NCBI GenBank assembly: GCA_012727965.1
Contig: JAAYFZ010000444.1
Span: forward strand, 1 to 7,217
Source: Clostridiaceae bacterium
Lineage (GTDB): Bacteria; Bacillota; Clostridia; Saccharofermentanales; UBA5734
Length of the DNA: 7,217 nt
Reading direction: 5' to 3'
The notes beneath the pieces were generated by a model that was not told the origin of the DNA, did not search any database, and worked only from the letters and a program-made list of their open reading frames with translations. Positions 6,912 through 7,217 of the stretch are shown one piece after another. A program made the position numbers and the translations under genes. The first letter of the stretch is position 1. Each line of letters begins with the position of its first letter.

Positions 6912-6939
6912 TTGCTATGTAATTCCAAGGTGATATAAT
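6912..6939 (+). promoter_or_regulatory. Promoter of the DUF1508 gene
   Basis: A perfect extended -10 (TGATATAAT, 6931-6939) has TTGCTA at 6912-6917, four of six matches to TTGACA, with a 16-base spacer. Transcription should begin near 6946, about 28 bases before the ATG. A second extended -10-like site, TGATATAAA, lies at 6894-6902 without a suitable -35. The perfect 14-bp palindrome AAATTAATTAATTT (6900-6913) touches the -35, but it is low-complexity sequence. Confidence 0.75.
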
Positions 6940-6973
6940 TGCTACATAAGATATTTAGAAAGGGGTTGAACAC

Positions 6974-7217
6974 ATGGGAAAATTCATTGTCAAGAAAACA
7001 GCAACAGGTACCAAGTTTGATTTGCTGGCCACTAACGGACAAGTAATAGCCACTTCAGAGGTTTATGCCAATGAGGCTTCATGCTTGAAAGGTGTGGAAA
7101 GTGTCAAGAAGAATGCTCCAATCGCAAATCTAGAAGACCAGACAGTTGAACCCGTCGAAAAAGCAGTTAACCCAAAATTTGAAATCTACACTGACAAGGC
7201 AGGTGAGGGTCGTTTCC
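6974..7217 (+). CDS. DUF1508 (YegP/UPF0339-like) domain protein, N-terminal part (partial)
   Basis: The first 81 residues of a gene that runs off the window. Residues 2-50 (GKFIVKK...KFDLLATNGQVIATSEVY...CLKGVESVKKNA) match a DUF1508 unit: a short beta-hairpin with 'L.a.NGqviatSe.Y' followed by a helix 'c..gi.sVkknA'. A second unit begins near residue 67 (NPKFEIYTDKAGEGRF), so the protein should hold tandem repeats as in the YegP/UPF0339 family. The molecular role of the family is unknown; a small soluble protein is expected. Translation starts at the ATG with a strong ribosome site, AAAGGGG (6959-6965), eight bases ahead. The gene has its own promoter and is probably independent of the upstream regulator. 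Confidence 0.9.
   Translation, partial: MGKFIVKKTATGTKFDLLATNGQVIATSEVYANEASCLKGVESVKKNAPIANLEDQTVEPVEKAVNPKFEIYTDKAGEGRF

Overview
The window looks like chromosome of a low-to-mid GC, Gram-positive anaerobe, probably a member of Clostridia (Bacillota). The evidence is purine-rich Shine-Dalgarno sites, extended -10 promoters of the TGnTATAAT type, an intracellular GH51/GH43 pentosidase pair, a DUF6171-type cysteine-rich protein, a compact SPL-like radical SAM protein of the type common in Lachnospiraceae and relatives, and a single-subunit membrane pyrophosphatase. The genus cannot be fixed from the sequence. I see no rRNA, tRNA, CRISPR array, insertion sequence or phage gene.

Layout. (1) Bases 1-2093, plus strand: the end of an operon for hemicellulose side-chain or oligosaccharide breakdown. 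It holds the C-terminus of a GH51 alpha-L-arabinofuranosidase, a small eight-cysteine protein starting 3 bases after its stop, and a GH43 arabinofuranosidase/xylosidase starting 10 bases after that. (2) Bases 2133-2173: a perfect 17-bp hairpin that can terminate transcription from both sides. (3) Bases 2201-4237, minus strand: hppA, a proton-pumping membrane pyrophosphatase with the lysine signature of the K+-independent class. (4) Bases 4238-4600: an AT-rich divergent intergenic region with candidate promoters and a small palindrome. (5) Bases 4601-5467, plus strand: an SPL-family radical SAM protein ending in a sliding-clamp-like QISLF motif. (6) Bases 5484-5736: the remains of a DUF7000-like gene that seems to have lost its middle and its reading frame. 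(7) Bases 5813-6841: a GntR-type winged helix fused to a LacI/GalR-type sugar-binding domain (AraR architecture). (8) From 6974 to the window end: a DUF1508 (YegP/UPF0339-like) protein under a good promoter of its own.

How the parts relate. The GH51 and GH43 enzymes lack visible export signals and probably finish the breakdown of imported arabino- or xylo-oligosaccharides in the cytoplasm. The AraR-like regulator is a reasonable candidate sensor for such sugars, but it is not adjacent to the glycosidases and no shared operator was found. HppA recovers energy from pyrophosphate as a proton gradient. The radical SAM gene, its degenerate neighbour and the regulator run in the same direction, without a clear functional link. 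Most of the window is ordinary chromosome. The points most worth a second look are the clamp-binding-like tail of the radical SAM protein, the apparent microhomology-mediated deletion next to it, and the conserved-looking insertion of the cysteine-rich protein between two glycosidases. I found no convincing undescribed multi-gene system.
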